A stretch of 64,000 bases of DNA from Ustulina deusta (taxonomy: Eukaryota > Ascomycota > Sordariomycetes > Xylariales > Xylariaceae), in contig JAJNNX010000062.1 of the NCBI GenBank assembly GCA_023159155.1, forward strand, positions 62,001-126,000. The letters are read 5' to 3'. Made by a program: the position numbers and the translations under genes. How positions within the stretch are numbered: position 1 is the stretch's first letter; each line of letters starts with the position of its first letter. Positions 34,108 through 46,582 of the stretch are shown piece after piece. The notes beneath the pieces were generated by a model, which saw only the letters and a list, made by a program, of their open reading frames with translations, was not told where the DNA came from and did not search any database.

Positions 34108-37100
34108 TCAGCCGTGTCTGCCCCAAGAGCCCGCGACGCGCGGACGACTAGTACTACGTCCTTTGCCCTTACCCAGACACCCGTAATGCACGACGCTATT
34201 ATCTGGGAGGACGGCCACGACACTATTTCCCAGTCTCTTATGGCAGACGCCGCAGACCCTTTCCTCGGGGATGACGACTCGTCTGTTGCGTCCTCCTGGC
34301 CCGCCGCCCGGTATTCCGTCGCCGAACAATAGGAGCGCCTGCGTATTGACTAGCTGCGTTTTCCGCAGGGCCTCGACTATGCGCGTTTCTGACACGACGC
34401 TGTTCGCCGCACGTATGCGCCCGCGGAAGTACGACGCTAGGTCTGCTACGGGGAGCGTGTCGGGAATGAGTGACAGCGTTGAGGTGGCCGGTAAGCGAGA
34501 GCCGTGCCTCGAGAGGAGGGACAACGCAGGCTCTAGGTTCGGCTCGTGCGGCGGCGGCGGTGTTAGATAGAGAGATAATAGCGTGTGGTAGATTGACGCT
34601 GTGGTATCTGGCTCGTCCCGGTCGACGGCAGGACTACTTCCAGAATCGTGCCGCTCGCTGGGTAAAGCATGAATGTGATTACAATATCTAGATTATCGTT
34701 AGCATTGTTGTCCTTCTGTCAGGTTGGCAATATATGCATAGTATATATAAATCCACACATACTCTTCTGCTTTTCCGTAGTCTTGCATCTTGAAGACGTA
34801 TATCTCAAGTGCTTGCTTATGATTGCCCATATTACTGAGCACTACGGCCTGAGCCTCGTAAAAAGCCGAATCTACCCGTTAAATTAGCGACTTGTGCGAA
34901 GACCGTCGGCCCTTGAACATAAGACATACCGTCTCGAGGAATCATGCCAAAAGCCCGGGTAAGACCGTACTGATGACTTTCCTTCAAAAATTCAATCAAC
35001 TTGTGCAGCCTTTCCTTCCATTTGCCACCCCGGCTTTCGTCGTCTTTTAGAGAGTTGATCAGTAGCTCGACTAATCGATTATGAAACTCCGGTGTCCCAT
35101 CTCCTAATTCATCAACGATATGTTCTAGATATTGGATCTCGAGGTTGACGTTGATTCCACCTAGGTAGGTAACAACCTTCTCGCGCGGAAGAGTTTCGGC
35201 ATTCTCGCTATCAGCAAGGAATACTTCCATTCCTAAATCAGGATCCCGCCTGAGAACCCAATCAGCGAACTCTAAGATGAGATCTGTCATCTCGGGCGGC
35301 AAGCTTTGGAGATAACCGACCGTCCGCCGAGGCCCACGAAGCTGCTCAGGGATTTCGACTTCAGTCTCGTCGTTTCCATTGACCTTGAGCTTGGTGGTCT
35401 CTCCATTGGTAGCCACGTCGCCAAACCTTCGAAGTAGGGTCAAGGCGTCTCGATGAAGTTTCTTGCCGTAGAAGAAATCCACAAGCTCGTTATAACGGTT
35501 ATGCTCAAGAAGTTTCTCGTTCACGACGGCCGGGTCACAGAAATTGGGAATGCGGAACAGGGACGGCGCCAGAGACGGTTGACAGAACATATAACCGCGG
35601 AACAAGGTCGTGTCGACAAGGGTGAAGGTACGTCGAAGCTCTTGCTCCACTTGCTCGTCCGTTTCAGAGCGAATGTCAGTCAGCAGAGCATGCAGGTTTT
35701 CGTCCGTGCTCGATGATTGACCCAAGCCTGGTGTGACTTTCCGTGGCCGGAGTCTGCCCGTCTCTGGATCAAGGGCCCGCTGGAGACGGGCTCTCGTGCC
35801 GGCCAGGAAGCTATTAAGTTCGCGAACCGCTTTGGTCAATTCCTTCCCTTCTAAAGGCCCACCATCCTCTGAGCCCTTCGTCTTGGGTCTGACACTAGCA
35901 GCATCATCATTATCAGTGCCACCAAGTTTGGAGGATGCAATAGAGGCAGCATCGGAATCAGTTTTGCGATGACCGCCACCCATCCAATATTTCGCGAAGC
36001 CTCCCGCTCCAGGCATTTTGAGTGGTGAGGCGACATCTGTGATCATGTCGGCCTTTACTCCTTTATCACCATTGGCACCAACTTCGTCGTCGTCATGGTC
36101 ATTGTCGTCGTCTTCCGCTGTCTCCTCGTCCTCGTCCTCGGCCTCGGCCTCAACCGACAGCTCACCGGCAATGACTCTCGGGTATAGCCTGAGAACTCTC
36201 TCTGGAGGGGCATGCACATCGTCTTCGTTGAACAAATCCAAACTCTGTCGGAATTTTCTTTGCTTGAAGAGTGTCTCTGCCTTGAGCATTTTCACTTCAC
36301 GGGTTGTTCCAACCTTATCTTTTAGAAGTGCATCTTCCAACATGCTCAGGACGCTGACGGCCTCATCGTACTGGGATTTCTCGATGAGCTCCTGCACCTG
36401 GGTATCATAATCCGTCGCATCCATCTTCCAGACCACTCGATCGCTGCTTATGTGAAAGCCCTTTCCAGCATGCGCGAGGCTTACGGTGGGAGGTGGGAAG
36501 TGCAATTGTGCGGCACCAACGAGTTCAATGGTCTGCAGTAAATTGAGAGTCTCAGGACTACGAACCTCCAATGAACCCTTGGTCGGCGGCTGAAGGGCGA
36601 GGATGTACGGGTAGCTGTATCCGATGCTCTCAGGTGCACTCTGCCAGGGGACCTGGCGCTTCTCAAGAGGTTTTCCATCCGTGTCGATGAAGAGCGAGTG
36701 TATGTCCTTGGCGAGTAACATCTCACCCTCTGCCAGTCGCGCGGCAAGCGGCCTCGGTACGTACCCACCCAAGCCCATGTAGCCCATACTGGCGGCGCCA
36801 AAGCGGCTGCCCTGCCCACCAGCAGTGGCGGCACCGACTCCTGCTATTTCCTGAGTCTCGGAGGTGGTCACATCGACCAGCACATAGCCAGCGTTCATGC
36901 CGCAGACGACCTTTGTAGCGCAGGCCCAAGTGACAGTCCGGATGGCTTCTGGCAACACCACCTCAACGACATCCTCGTGGAGCTCGCTCTCGTGCCACCT
37001 CCATAGTAAAAGACGCCTCTTTACAGCAACGGCAAGACGGCTGATGATCTCCGGGATGCCGGTGGCGGGATCCTTGACGATATTGCTCGTGACAGCGAAG

Positions 37101-37636
37101 CAGGTGGCATTCTTGGTTCGCGAAATAGTCTCGATTAGCTCATAGGTCTGAAGGTCGTGGAGAGAGATGTGGTAGTTGGAGAGGGAGACAAGGGTGTTGG
37201 CCTCCTTGATGATGGCGAGCTGCTCGATGGCGCGGGTCGAGAACCGCTCGACTTCACGGAGGAGATCGGTGGGCTTCTTGGGGGGGACCGACTGCGACCC
37301 GGCCTGGGAGTGGGGAGGGAATCGCGGCTGCGTAGGCTGCTGGCCGTCGGGCAGAGGCAGAGACGACGTGCTGCCGTTCGAAGGCGGCCGCAGCGAGGCT
37401 GGCAGCTCGTTCAGCCGATAGACGCGCAGAGCGCCGGTGTTCAGGCCGACGAGAACTCGATCGCCTAGTGGGAAACCCGGATTAGCCGACTCGTGCATGC
37501 CACGGAGGCGGAAGCGGAGGCGGAGACGAATAAGAAAGCGGGAGCAGGTCTCACCATAAGCCAAGATGGTCTCGATCTTGGACTTGTCTCGCTGCTTCAG
37601 CTCGATGATGGGGCGAGCTGTGAACGCGGAGAGCAT
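34108..37636 (-). CDS. VPS39: Vps39/Vam6, HOPS vacuolar tethering subunit
   Basis: Four exons on the minus strand: 37555..37636, 34930..37464, 34763..34871 and 34108..34687. Introns are 90, 58 and 75 nt, and the product is 1101 residues. The N-terminal citron-homology (CNH) domain begins MLSAFTARPIIELKQRDKSK and covers about the first 350 residues. A clathrin-heavy-chain-like alpha-solenoid follows (YFGK-type repeats, FRIPNFCDPAVV, LEYLQ-like turns). The C-terminus has a zinc finger with CGVC (C1054, C1057) and HYGC. An acidic insert (EAEDEDEETAEDDDNDHDDD) lies mid-protein. Vps39 binds Rab7/Ypt7 and tethers vacuolar membranes in HOPS, and it contributes to vacuole-mitochondria contacts. Intron 1 (90 nt) is in frame and stop-free. 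I chose Met 37636 because the family consensus starts there. Confidence 0.93.
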
Positions 37637-38259
37637 GGCCGCCAGCAGCACCCCTGCGAAACACCCGTGTTAAGCTGGCTGGGAATTCATCGACAACGTG
37701 AGGGGGCAATTTGGTGCTGCAGAGAGAAGAGTCGACTGCTACGTGCGGAATCCCCATGCGATAGCGGTATAGACGTGGATGTTGTTGGCAAGAGAGAAGT
37801 AGGGGGTTCCAGGTGCTTAGCGTTGATTATAGGTAGGTAGGCACCTAGCCCCGGTATATGGTAGGTATACCTAGGTACCTAATTCGGGAATCGATGTCAT
37901 CTGGCAGGGCCTCGGAGCTACAGTACCTCGAGGTAGATACTGTATAAATCTATGAAGACTCCACAACCGAACAGGGTACAGGTAGGTAGGAGCTAGAGGT
38001 CCCCATGACAGCATTACATGAGAGAATGGCCAAAATACCACGACTAACCATTGATAGCTGGCATTGAACTACTATATGTAAACACCTAGAAGTAGGCACT
38101 TAATCTAGTGTAGCTACAAGGTTACCTGAAAGCATGATGTTTCTTGCGTACTAGTATTACCTAGCCTACATACACTAGGTAGATCATCACGTACATATTG
38201 AAGGTAGATACTATTTTGATTGGAATGGTATTAACCATATGTCCACGCGACAGGTATGT

Positions 38260-38300
<41 letters not shown>

Positions 38301-38388
38301 GTAGGGGGGGGGGTAAATATTCAAAATCTATACAGCAAATCTATATGTAAAATTCCCAATACTACTAGTAGCCTGTCCAAGCCAATGT
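37637..38388. other. Intergenic upstream of VPS39
   Basis: It contains GTAGGTACC-type motifs (37.83-37.99 kb) and the CA microsatellite. Nothing coding is seen. Confidence 0.5.
38261..38294. repeat. (CA)n microsatellite
   Basis: About 17 CA units followed by TATATA. Confidence 0.95.
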
Positions 38389-41153
38389 CTACATCCCAAC
38401 TACACGCATCGCACCATATCCAATTGTTACAACGACGCAGAGAGAGGCTATGCTGCTGGGAATGCCCCGACTGATGAAATGTTTCACCGAGAGATATCGC
38501 TCGCCTGTCGCATCTTCCTTCATGATGGCAGCTGTTCACGATTAGTCTTCGCGCATACATCCGAGACACTACCAAGAAACACTCACTCATGTTGGGGAAT
38601 CCGCTGGTTGGAAGCCCCATAGCTGCGCTGCACATGAGCGTCGTCGCCATGACCAATAGATTCGGATGCGGCTCTTCCATCGCCTTTCCGATGTCATAGA
38701 CGAGTGGCAAGAGGATCAACGCTGCCACCGTGTGGCTAATAAACGTGGCGATCACAAGTGCTAGGCTCGAGAAGATGAGGAGAACCATATAGAGATCTAG
38801 CTCGTGCACCTCAGCCGAGATCTTGGCCGCGACCGTGTGAAGCAAGCCCGATGACTCGACCGCCTTGCCTAGTGAGAGGCCGCCAGCTGCCAGGATGATG
38901 ATGGTCCAGGGGAAGTTGTTGAAGTCCTCCTTGGTGAGGATCCCTACACCGAAGAAGATAACAATAGGCAGAATGGCAATGACACCCATGTGACCGAACG
39001 TCGATTCAAGCGCGTGGCTCGCACACCAGAGGCCGATGGTGGCCAGGCAGACGACTGATACAAACCACTGCAAGCCCGTAAACTCCTCCCTGACCGAACG
39101 GATAGGTATGATCACTGTGCCTTTGCCGGGGTTAAACGTAAGGAGCAGCAGGATCCATATGAGGAAGAGAGACACGATGCCGACTGGGATTGTGATAAAG
39201 AGCCATTGCCCCCACGTCGGCGGGGGTTCCATGATGCCCAAAGCCACCACGTTCTGCGGCGACGCGATGGGTGACAGCATACCGCCAATATTAGAGGCAA
39301 GCGCTATACCCATGATGACAGCCTTGGACATATTCGAGCCGTACGGCAGATTGCGCAGCATCGGCTACCACGAGGTGTTAGTGCCGACTCGCCATGCTAG
39401 GGTTGATCTCACACTCACCTCAATAATACTAAAGCAGAGAACCGGCGCTGCAACATTGCTTACGAGCATACTAGCAAATGCAGCGACAAACATGTTGGCG
39501 ATGAGGACCGTCCGCGGCCGCGTACCCGCCTTGCTCAAGACAAATGTAGCAATGCGCTTATCAATCTTACACTTGGACAAGGCTGCGGCAACAGTAAACC
39601 CACCTAAGAGCAGCATGATGACGGGAGTCCACATGGCCGAGAAGACATAATTCGTTGCCTCTTTTGAGCTCAGTCTCCGATGTGGCGCGTCGTCAGACCG
39701 TACCACCCTGAGAACAACACAGAGGAATGGGACAAGCAGCGACGTTACAAAAAGGGGGATGGCCTGTGATCGCCAGGTTAATTTCATTACGCATTGCGCG
39801 AGAAGGAAGAGCTTACCTCGGTGGCCCACAGCAAACTAACAAAAATGAGCATGGCCAAGCAGGCCTGTTGCTCTGGCTTCGCTATGATGGGGACAGTCAA
39901 GAATACCAAGAAAACAGCAATGATGCCTAGTGTAGTCAACATAGATGAGCTGAACAACCAAGCTGGACAAGTGAAACGGCCAATGGGTGTAGCGATCTCT
40001 CTAGTCGACACGGCAGGAGCATCGTCGCCTTGTAGCCTAACTTTCGTGCCAGCGTTTGAGGCACTGACGAGACCTTTCCCGAAACTAGCTGCTTCGGCGC
40101 GTCGCTCCATGCCGATTAGATCTCGCCAGACCGTATTCCTCTCCCATACAACGTGCTCTCTCAAATGCGATCGCAGGTCCTTCTTAGCAAGGGACTCGTC
40201 TCCTTGGGTTACGATATCGGCATATGCCTTCTCCATCTTCTCGATGTTCCCTTCCAGCTGGCCCATGGTCTCGCGCAAAAAGGTGTAGGACGAATTGACG
40301 GTGCTTTCCATATACTTGGGCCGGAGCTGTTTGTCGATAATCTTGTCAAACTTCTTGAGGATCTTATTGAACCCGGTCTTGTTGAGCTGCACATAGGATT
40401 TGAGCTCGCACAGCTGAACGTAAAGGCTGATGATGCGCTTCTTGAGCATGATGCTATCTGAGAACAACTCGGCCGTCTCGGCATAGTCGTCGAAGCCTAG
40501 ACTCTGCCTGCGCATCGACTTGGTGAGCTCGGTAGAGGCGGTCATATCTGTGGGAGCACGGAAGTTGGCGGTTGTGCGGCGTCGTCCGTAGGCGCTGCCG
40601 AGGCTAGGCCGGCGGTTCTTGTTTAGTGCCGATGTCTCGTCCCCGTCGTCATCGTCACTGTCCTCGATGCCATCGTCCGTAGAGCGCATGCTGCGGGCAC
40701 TGCGGCTACTCCTCGGGCCACCCGTGCGCCTAACCTGGTCGGCGATGGGATGAATCAGGACCGGTCGCTGAGGGTCACGTTGTCCGCCCTGGCCAGCATC
40801 ATCGAATGAATCGACGTCTTGTAGGAGTTCGTCAACCTCGTCGAGCAGTTCCCTCTCTTTGACGCTAAAGAAGGAAGAGATCTTCTCTAGCTCGACATCC
40901 AGAGCCCTCGAAAAGACGATCTCGGGATCTTCATCTCGGAGGAGGGGTCTCGTTTCGACATCGGGACCACCGGGCTGGTGTATCGTCTTCTCAAGCTGAT
41001 AGATCCTTTGGAAAACGGGTCAGCGCTTGAGGAAAGTGAGAGGGGGTCGGCGATAGGCGGCAGAACTGACAGCTTCTTGAGGTTGCTGTAAGCGATGTAA
41101 TGACTGCTCCAGTCCGGAACAGCATTGAACTGAACACTGTGGGAGAACTTCAT
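38389..41153 (-). CDS. SPX-domain phosphate transporter, PHO87/PHO90/PHO91 type
   Basis: Five exons on the minus strand: 41071..41153, 39817..41005, 39419..39763, 38587..39364 and 38389..38531. Introns are 53-65 nt and the product is 845 residues. It opens MKFSHSVQFNAVPDW, the canonical SPX start, and SPX continues through YIAYSNLKKL, VELEKISSFF and QLNKTGFNKILKKFDKI to about residue 310. This region senses inositol pyrophosphates in the family. A divalent-anion:Na+ symporter-like permease with about 12 membrane segments follows (LPRG-like MLRNLPYGSN, MLSPIASPQNVVALG, FISHTVAALILLPL, GLPTSGFPNM). It imports or exports phosphate at the plasma membrane (Pho87/90) or vacuole (Pho91); which one cannot be told here. 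The last exon restores MKEDATGERYLSVKHFISRG. Confidence 0.93.
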
Positions 41154-42435
41154 CTCGTCTTGCTCGTCGAGCCACCTCTGCTTTTCTTCCCGCCGGGCTC
41201 TCTCTCCTTGTTCGCGCGAGGTGGTCTTTGGATATTCGTCGAGTTCGACGTCGTCGCGAAAGGCGCTAACGATGCGTTCAGCTTGGTGACTCCCCCCTCT
41301 GTGGTTGAACTCGATCAGGGCAGCTTGCCGGGCGAGGCCAGCGTCACGGGACGAGGAGGGATGGGAGGCTGTGCGTAGTTGCGGAATGGTGGATGGCGGG
41401 GACGATGCAACCCCAGGGTCACAAGCCTGTATCCTATTCGTTCGCGAGGGAGGGTATACGACAGTGGTCTAGAGATATTTGGATATATCATGGCTCTCGG
41501 GTCATGAGTGGGACATAAAACAGCACGAGACGGCGAGGTAGTGAATCTGTGACGGGTTAGATAGGTACTCTACAACTGGAGGACGACGTGGAGCGTTGTG
41601 GAGCTTTCTGGCGGTGATACCGGTACGTAGTGTAGATACCTTGGTAGTCCGGAAGCCGCCCGCTAAGACTAATTGGTTACTTAGGTTACAGGGGTGATGG
41701 CCAGGGTCGTATGCGCCAAGCACCTTCTGTGGCTGAAACTTGTGGGGGGTCATAGACCAGCCACTACAATGCTGTCGGTACTTACACTTGGAAGGCCGCA
41801 GCCAGGATACAGGGGGATGTACGGGGAGATACCTATACCTACAACCTTAGCTCAGGTAGGTGCCTCTGGGTAAGCCTTAATTTATCTCCTATATTATACC
41901 TAAGTACCAGTAGGCAATTCACTCAACATGATAGAGGTGCATACTTACCTACTATGTACTTTAAGTAGGTAGTGATGGGAGTGCAAAATACAAGTACTAA
42001 TTCCTGACCACCAACATAGAACAGAACAAGGCAACCATCAACTGTTTGCCTGGTTTCCGCAAATACAAACCCAATGCTCCAAGCCCATGTTGATCCATCC
42101 GACTCGTCCGCCCTCATCCATTCCTGACTGAAGTCAAGATGTCTTGATGCATCTTTCGTTCAAGCTATCTCCCGAGGCCGATCGGCGAGACAGCCCAAGT
42201 TGACGCTGTTACGATATCCCATATCCCATATCCCATATCCCATATCCCACACGTCCTCCCTCTCTTCCTTCACCCCGTTGTCCAAGGGATCTATCCGCCA
42301 CGCTACTGCTGTGGTCCATCTCCCTCTATCTACTTCTCGCCTCTAGCCTCGACGTAACACAACATCTCCCAATCTCGAGATCCTAGGAAGATATCCGAGA
42401 TTCGAGACCCAAGACCCAAGACCCAGAACCCAGAA
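41154..42435. other. Divergent promoter, phosphate transporter and F-box gene
   Basis: About 1.3 kb with GTAGGTACC-type motifs (41.82-41.97 kb) and tandem ATATCCC repeats. No gene is seen. Confidence 0.5.
42213..42249. repeat. Tandem 7-bp ATATCCC repeat
   Basis: Five to six copies of ATATCCC. A second short tandem block of GACCCAA/GACCCAG units lies at about 42407-42435, directly before the F-box start. Confidence 0.9.
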
Positions 42436-42951
42436 ATGCTTCCCTTTCCGTTTGGCGAGGAGGCGATGGAGAGTCCGTGGGTAGTTGCGCATCGACGTCA
42501 CCAGAGCCGCCGAGCCGCCACGTACCATCGTCTCGTTTTAACCCGCCCTCTGATCCTCGACCAGGACTTCTCTCGTGTCCAGATATCGACCGAGGCCGTC
42601 GCCGGCTTGGGCCGGCTTGCCGTCCTGCCGAACGAGGTCGTCATGATGATCTTGGCGCATTGCACCCTGCGTGCTCTCCTCAACTTGACGCTCGTAAACC
42701 GCGGCGCTCGTGAGCTTGTCGATCTCCTGCCCGACTTCTCCTGCGTCAAGTCGACTGTCATGCTGCAACTGGAACGCGCAAGCCCCACCTACCAGAAATT
42801 GTTGATCAAGGTCCTCAAGATTACCACCTACACTGGTCTGCACTTCCTAACTACTACTCACCAATGTGAACAATGCGGGGGTTCCCTGGCTAGCTTCCGA
42901 GTCACTCGGCTTAAGGTTCTCTGTGATAACTGCTTCGTCCGAAGACAATAG
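42436..42951 (+). CDS. Short F-box protein with paired CxxC motifs
   Basis: 171-codon open frame without introns. Residues ~61-96 (LAVLPNEVVMMILAHCTLRALLNLTLVNRGAREL) fit an F-box, the Skp1-binding motif of SCF ubiquitin ligases. Two CxxC pairs, C144/C147 and C163/C166, could bind zinc. Fungal F-box proteins of this style usually run longer, so the stop straight after CDNCFVRRQ may mark a natural short form or a truncated gene. The substrate is unknown. A second Met at codon 11 is an alternative start. Confidence 0.65.
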   Translation: MLPFPFGEEAMESPWVVAHRRHQSRRAATYHRLVLTRPLILDQDFSRVQISTEAVAGLGRLAVLPNEVVMMILAHCTLRALLNLTLVNRGARELVDLLPDFSCVKSTVMLQLERASPTYQKLLIKVLKITTYTGLHFLTTTHQCEQCGGSLASFRVTRLKVLCDNCFVRRQ

Positions 42952-43918
42952 TCTCCCTATACAAAGCTAGACTCTTCTGTTTCCCGACTGTGGAATCTGG
43001 ATGTGGTGAGTACATAAAGTGGAAGATGCGGTCAGGTATCGATGGACTGACGGCACTTACAGTGCCGGATACCCAGAATCATCCCCAACACGTCCAGGGC
43101 TTTTGTCTGCGGCCACTACTAGGACATTAATTACGACGGCTTCGGAATTTGCCGTCGACCGGATCACACTCGTCAACGAGCGAGGGTATTGATGGGTATA
43201 ATCAACAGTGCGTAAAAACGTCGCAATGATGCTACCAGCTAAGTCAGTCTAGAAACTGAATCAAAACATGAGGTATCATATTTGGTTAGTCCAAAGAGCA
43301 GGAATTTAGAAGAGCTTCGTCTCATGAAGTAAGTGGGTTTTAAAGTTCTGAGACCCGAGGCAGCGATGTTGAAGGCAGATAACAATCTCTTTATTGGTAG
43401 TCATTTGTTCCCAGAATCAACCAATACACTCGCTTGAAATCTGCCATTGATACTTCTCTTGCTCTCACGATTGCTGCTTTGAATCGTCTCGTTCACTTGA
43501 CTCTAGTCGTTAGACACGGCGTTATGTAGCCGATTAAAGATTTCCTTCCACTGACTGAGAAGAGACATTTTAATGTCCCCAGTCCTGGTCTTTCCACGGT
43601 TGAGGCACGAGAGCGATGAGAACGTTACAGGACGATGAACACTGTCGAGAAAAGCGTGTATTCTGGGAATGTAGGTCCCACCTGAAGCCGATGGTATTAA
43701 TGTGAGATGACATTACATGAGATGTGTAATATTAGGTGGAGGGCAGAAAAGGATGTGACTTATAAAATAATGATAATTTGTTCTTTAGCCTAATTTCAAT
43801 CCGTATTACTCTTCTTGTTTCTCTCATTCCCCATTTACCAAAACCCAACTACAACCAATTATCCATGGAAAAAACACCGTTAACATAAACACCCTGTGGA
43901 CATCTCAATATGCATACT
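42952..43918. other. Intergenic, no gene seen
   Basis: AT-rich 3' flank region with no credible frame. Confidence 0.5.
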
Positions 43919-44431
43919 TCAAGGTACAGCACACATGAATGCAGCAAGATAGCAGCCCCAGGAGAGGAGACCTGTCACGAGTCCGTGATTCGTATGGATA
44001 TTGAACCAGGATACCATACTAGCCGTGTTGTCCGCTCTGGGGTCACCCTCGAGACCTTTGTCTGTGCCAACACAATCAAGGTAAGCCATGGCAATTGGCC
44101 AGAACGGGAAGTGCACCATGGTGAATATCAGTCCGGCCAGGTAGAAGAAGGCTGCTGCGCCGGTGCGGAGTGCTCCGTCGCCGTCGAAATTCATGCACGA
44201 ATCAAGCTGCATTAGATTGGCAGTGGCAGCGGCAATGCTGACGGGATAGCTGAGGAAGATGAAGGGCAGCCCACTGCGTGTAAAGGCGTGTAAGCCCGGG
44301 AGAATGCGGTTCGCGGTCGAGGGCGCCGTGTGCGCTGACGGCCGGATGAAGGTGTCCCCAGAGAAGGTGAAGGTAGCGTAGCTGGTTGCCGACAGCAGGG
44401 GAGCGACACGCAAGAGGGCGAGGCTGATCAT
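43919..44431 (-). CDS. Small integral membrane protein, possibly DUF1772-like
   Basis: 170 residues in one exon, beginning MISLALLRVAPLLSA. Four hydrophobic segments are visible: near the N-terminus, at GLPFIFLSYPVSIAAATA, at GAAAFFYLAGLIFTMVHFPFWPIAM, and at HGLVTGLLSWGCYLAAFMC. The layout and the WFNIHTNHGLVTGLLSW end resemble DUF1772 proteins, a family that includes anthrone-oxygenase-like enzymes in some fungal clusters. The match is weak and by eye only, and the reaction here is unknown. Met at 44431 was taken because the upstream in-frame codons are polar and unlike a leader. Confidence 0.6.
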   Translation of the reverse strand: MISLALLRVAPLLSATSYATFTFSGDTFIRPSAHTAPSTANRILPGLHAFTRSGLPFIFLSYPVSIAAATANLMQLDSCMNFDGDGALRTGAAAFFYLAGLIFTMVHFPFWPIAMAYLDCVGTDKGLEGDPRADNTASMVSWFNIHTNHGLVTGLLSWGCYLAAFMCAVP

Positions 44432-46582
44432 GGTGTTTTGGTTTTGTTTATTGTGTCTTTCGTCGGGTTCGTTCAATCCAGGTTCACGCTCAACCCCTTG
44501 CCTTACTTTGTTATGTCTCTGAGTTCTGTTCTGATGCTGGAGAGCGGATGGAATAATACAGTGTAGAACTGAGAGAGGAAATACAGGACCGAACCGTCTT
44601 CTTCACCGTCAACCTAATATATAAACGGTTCCTTTGAGCCCCTCTCAGTGCTGCCTGCGGGCCCTTTCTCCTCTTGACCTGTAGGACGAGGTATTACCTC
44701 GTGGGTGTTCTCTATTCCGGCGAGTTGTGAGCAGCTGCTAGTCGATTGTGCCAGGACCTATCGGCTCGAAGCAAAAGCTGTTGGCTACATGTCAAACGCG
44801 ATAAATCAGGTTGGATTGAAGTAATACACCAACGCTGCGCAACATCAATAATTTCCATACACATTGGTGGGCGCCAAACGAGTATTCACGAAACCAAATG
44901 GTAACTGTCTTACGGGTTGACAAAAGCAGAGGCAAAGACAAGCCGAGGAGTGACCTGATTAAATCGGACGAGACGTAACGCGAATAAATGAAATAGGCAG
45001 CAACGCAGGACATCCGATCTTCCAGCTTGCTTGTAGGACACGCGATTCCTAGCCCTCTATCATTCCTCAAATTACCTACCTATCGCTCGACTCTATTTTG
45101 TTGCGGAGACGTAGATCTATATATACCGTTAGTACCTTCACGGCGCTAACAGCGTTGTTTTTCCGTGTCATATTTGCCAACCTCTCGTCACAAAGAAGAC
45201 ATCAGCGCGAATTTTACGAAGCAAATTATTTCTAATGACGTAAAGTATAGCCGAATAGCAGTAGAAGTCAATGTTTAGCTCCTTCACTATTGGGATCCAT
45301 CGGGAGACAAGGAGACCTGAGCCAGGTAATTAGTACCTTGAAGAGCGGATTCTGGACTCCATTCCCATCGCTCGCAGACGCGGCATTAATCGCTGCAAAC
45401 TTGTAAGTCTTTCTTTACATTTATCCATCTTTTGTCTACAGAGCTGAACTAGTTACACCCCATCTTCATCATCGAGGAGTTTGAGACTGTGGACAGCGCC
45501 ACGCAACGAATAGAAATAGTTAAAGGCTGGTCCAAAAGGGCGATTGGATGTAGCCTTACAAGTGAAGTACGATCCTAAGATTAGGGGTAAGAGACTGATA
45601 GTTAATAATAGCAGCTGTATCAGTTGTATTTGTTCTCGACCGAATTACGCTTTTCAATGCAGCTCAAAAATTCAAAAGACTTTTCTTCTGAATATGAGTT
45701 ACAAACACAACAGAGTGTTGAGGGTATGTGCCTATGTAAGGGGAGGTTTCTGTACTACGTTACGACGCAACTGGGTATAAGCGTTGTTGTGTCCAGCTAT
45801 TAATGCTGTATTGGTATTGGTATGATATCAGGGCGTGTAAATGGGCAATGTTCTGCTCAAAGGTTTCTACGAAATGATTCCCATCGGCGGCCATGTAAAG
45901 CTATATTGAACAGCGGTATTCCTGAATATCAACACACCAAGCTAGAAACGAGCTTCAGATACTGCGGATATTTGACCTTGTAATACCTGTCAATGACGGG
46001 ATAATAAGTTGGGGACCGCCGTGCTGCAACCAGCTTCTTTCCCCCCTTCTCACCAAGATAATCATACGGCTCGATCAAGTGCCCATGCCTCATTCAACGG
46101 TCACGGCGGCAATTTGGTACCTATAACACCATTCCTCAATTTTCTGCCTATGCCAAAAATCTCCGCAGCGGACAATCTTATCCCCTCCTGCGGCCTGTTC
46201 GCTTCACGGTACAACTTCAACACAGAAATCTAGACAAGGGACAATATTGAACAACTAACAGACTGAAGTGAACCCTATCTACGCCATTGTCCTCAAATAT
46301 ACACCCATGCAGAGTTCTATTCAAAAGGCAGTGCCACAGAATCCTACAACCGAACTCCAAGGGTCATTGTGACAATGTGTAAAATATGGGTTTAAAGCCA
46401 TGCATTTCTACTACTTTTTAGCTGTAATACCAACTCTAGCGTATGAAACCAACTCAATCTATAGACCTCATGAGTTCCTATGGCTCCAACATATCATGGC
46501 CGCGAATATAAATCTCGTCGTACCCGTAGTCATTTCTATTGGCAGCCAATGTCGATAACGACCTCATCACCACGACTAGTGC
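44432..46582. other. 2.1-kb region without a supported gene
   Basis: Several short frames, none with a domain or splice logic. It contains one copy (45121-45171) of a 51-bp motif repeated at 60505-60556. Confidence 0.45.
45121..45171. repeat. 51-bp dispersed motif, copy A
   Basis: About 80% identical to 60505-60556 on the same strand, and most differences are transitions. It contains GTTAG/CTAAC arms around a 13-nt loop, followed by a T-run. Confidence 0.65.

Noticed and set aside
42207..42435. Tandem short repeats considered as a CRISPR-like array
   Set aside because: Units are 7 bp without spacers, in eukaryotic DNA; this is a simple tandem repeat.
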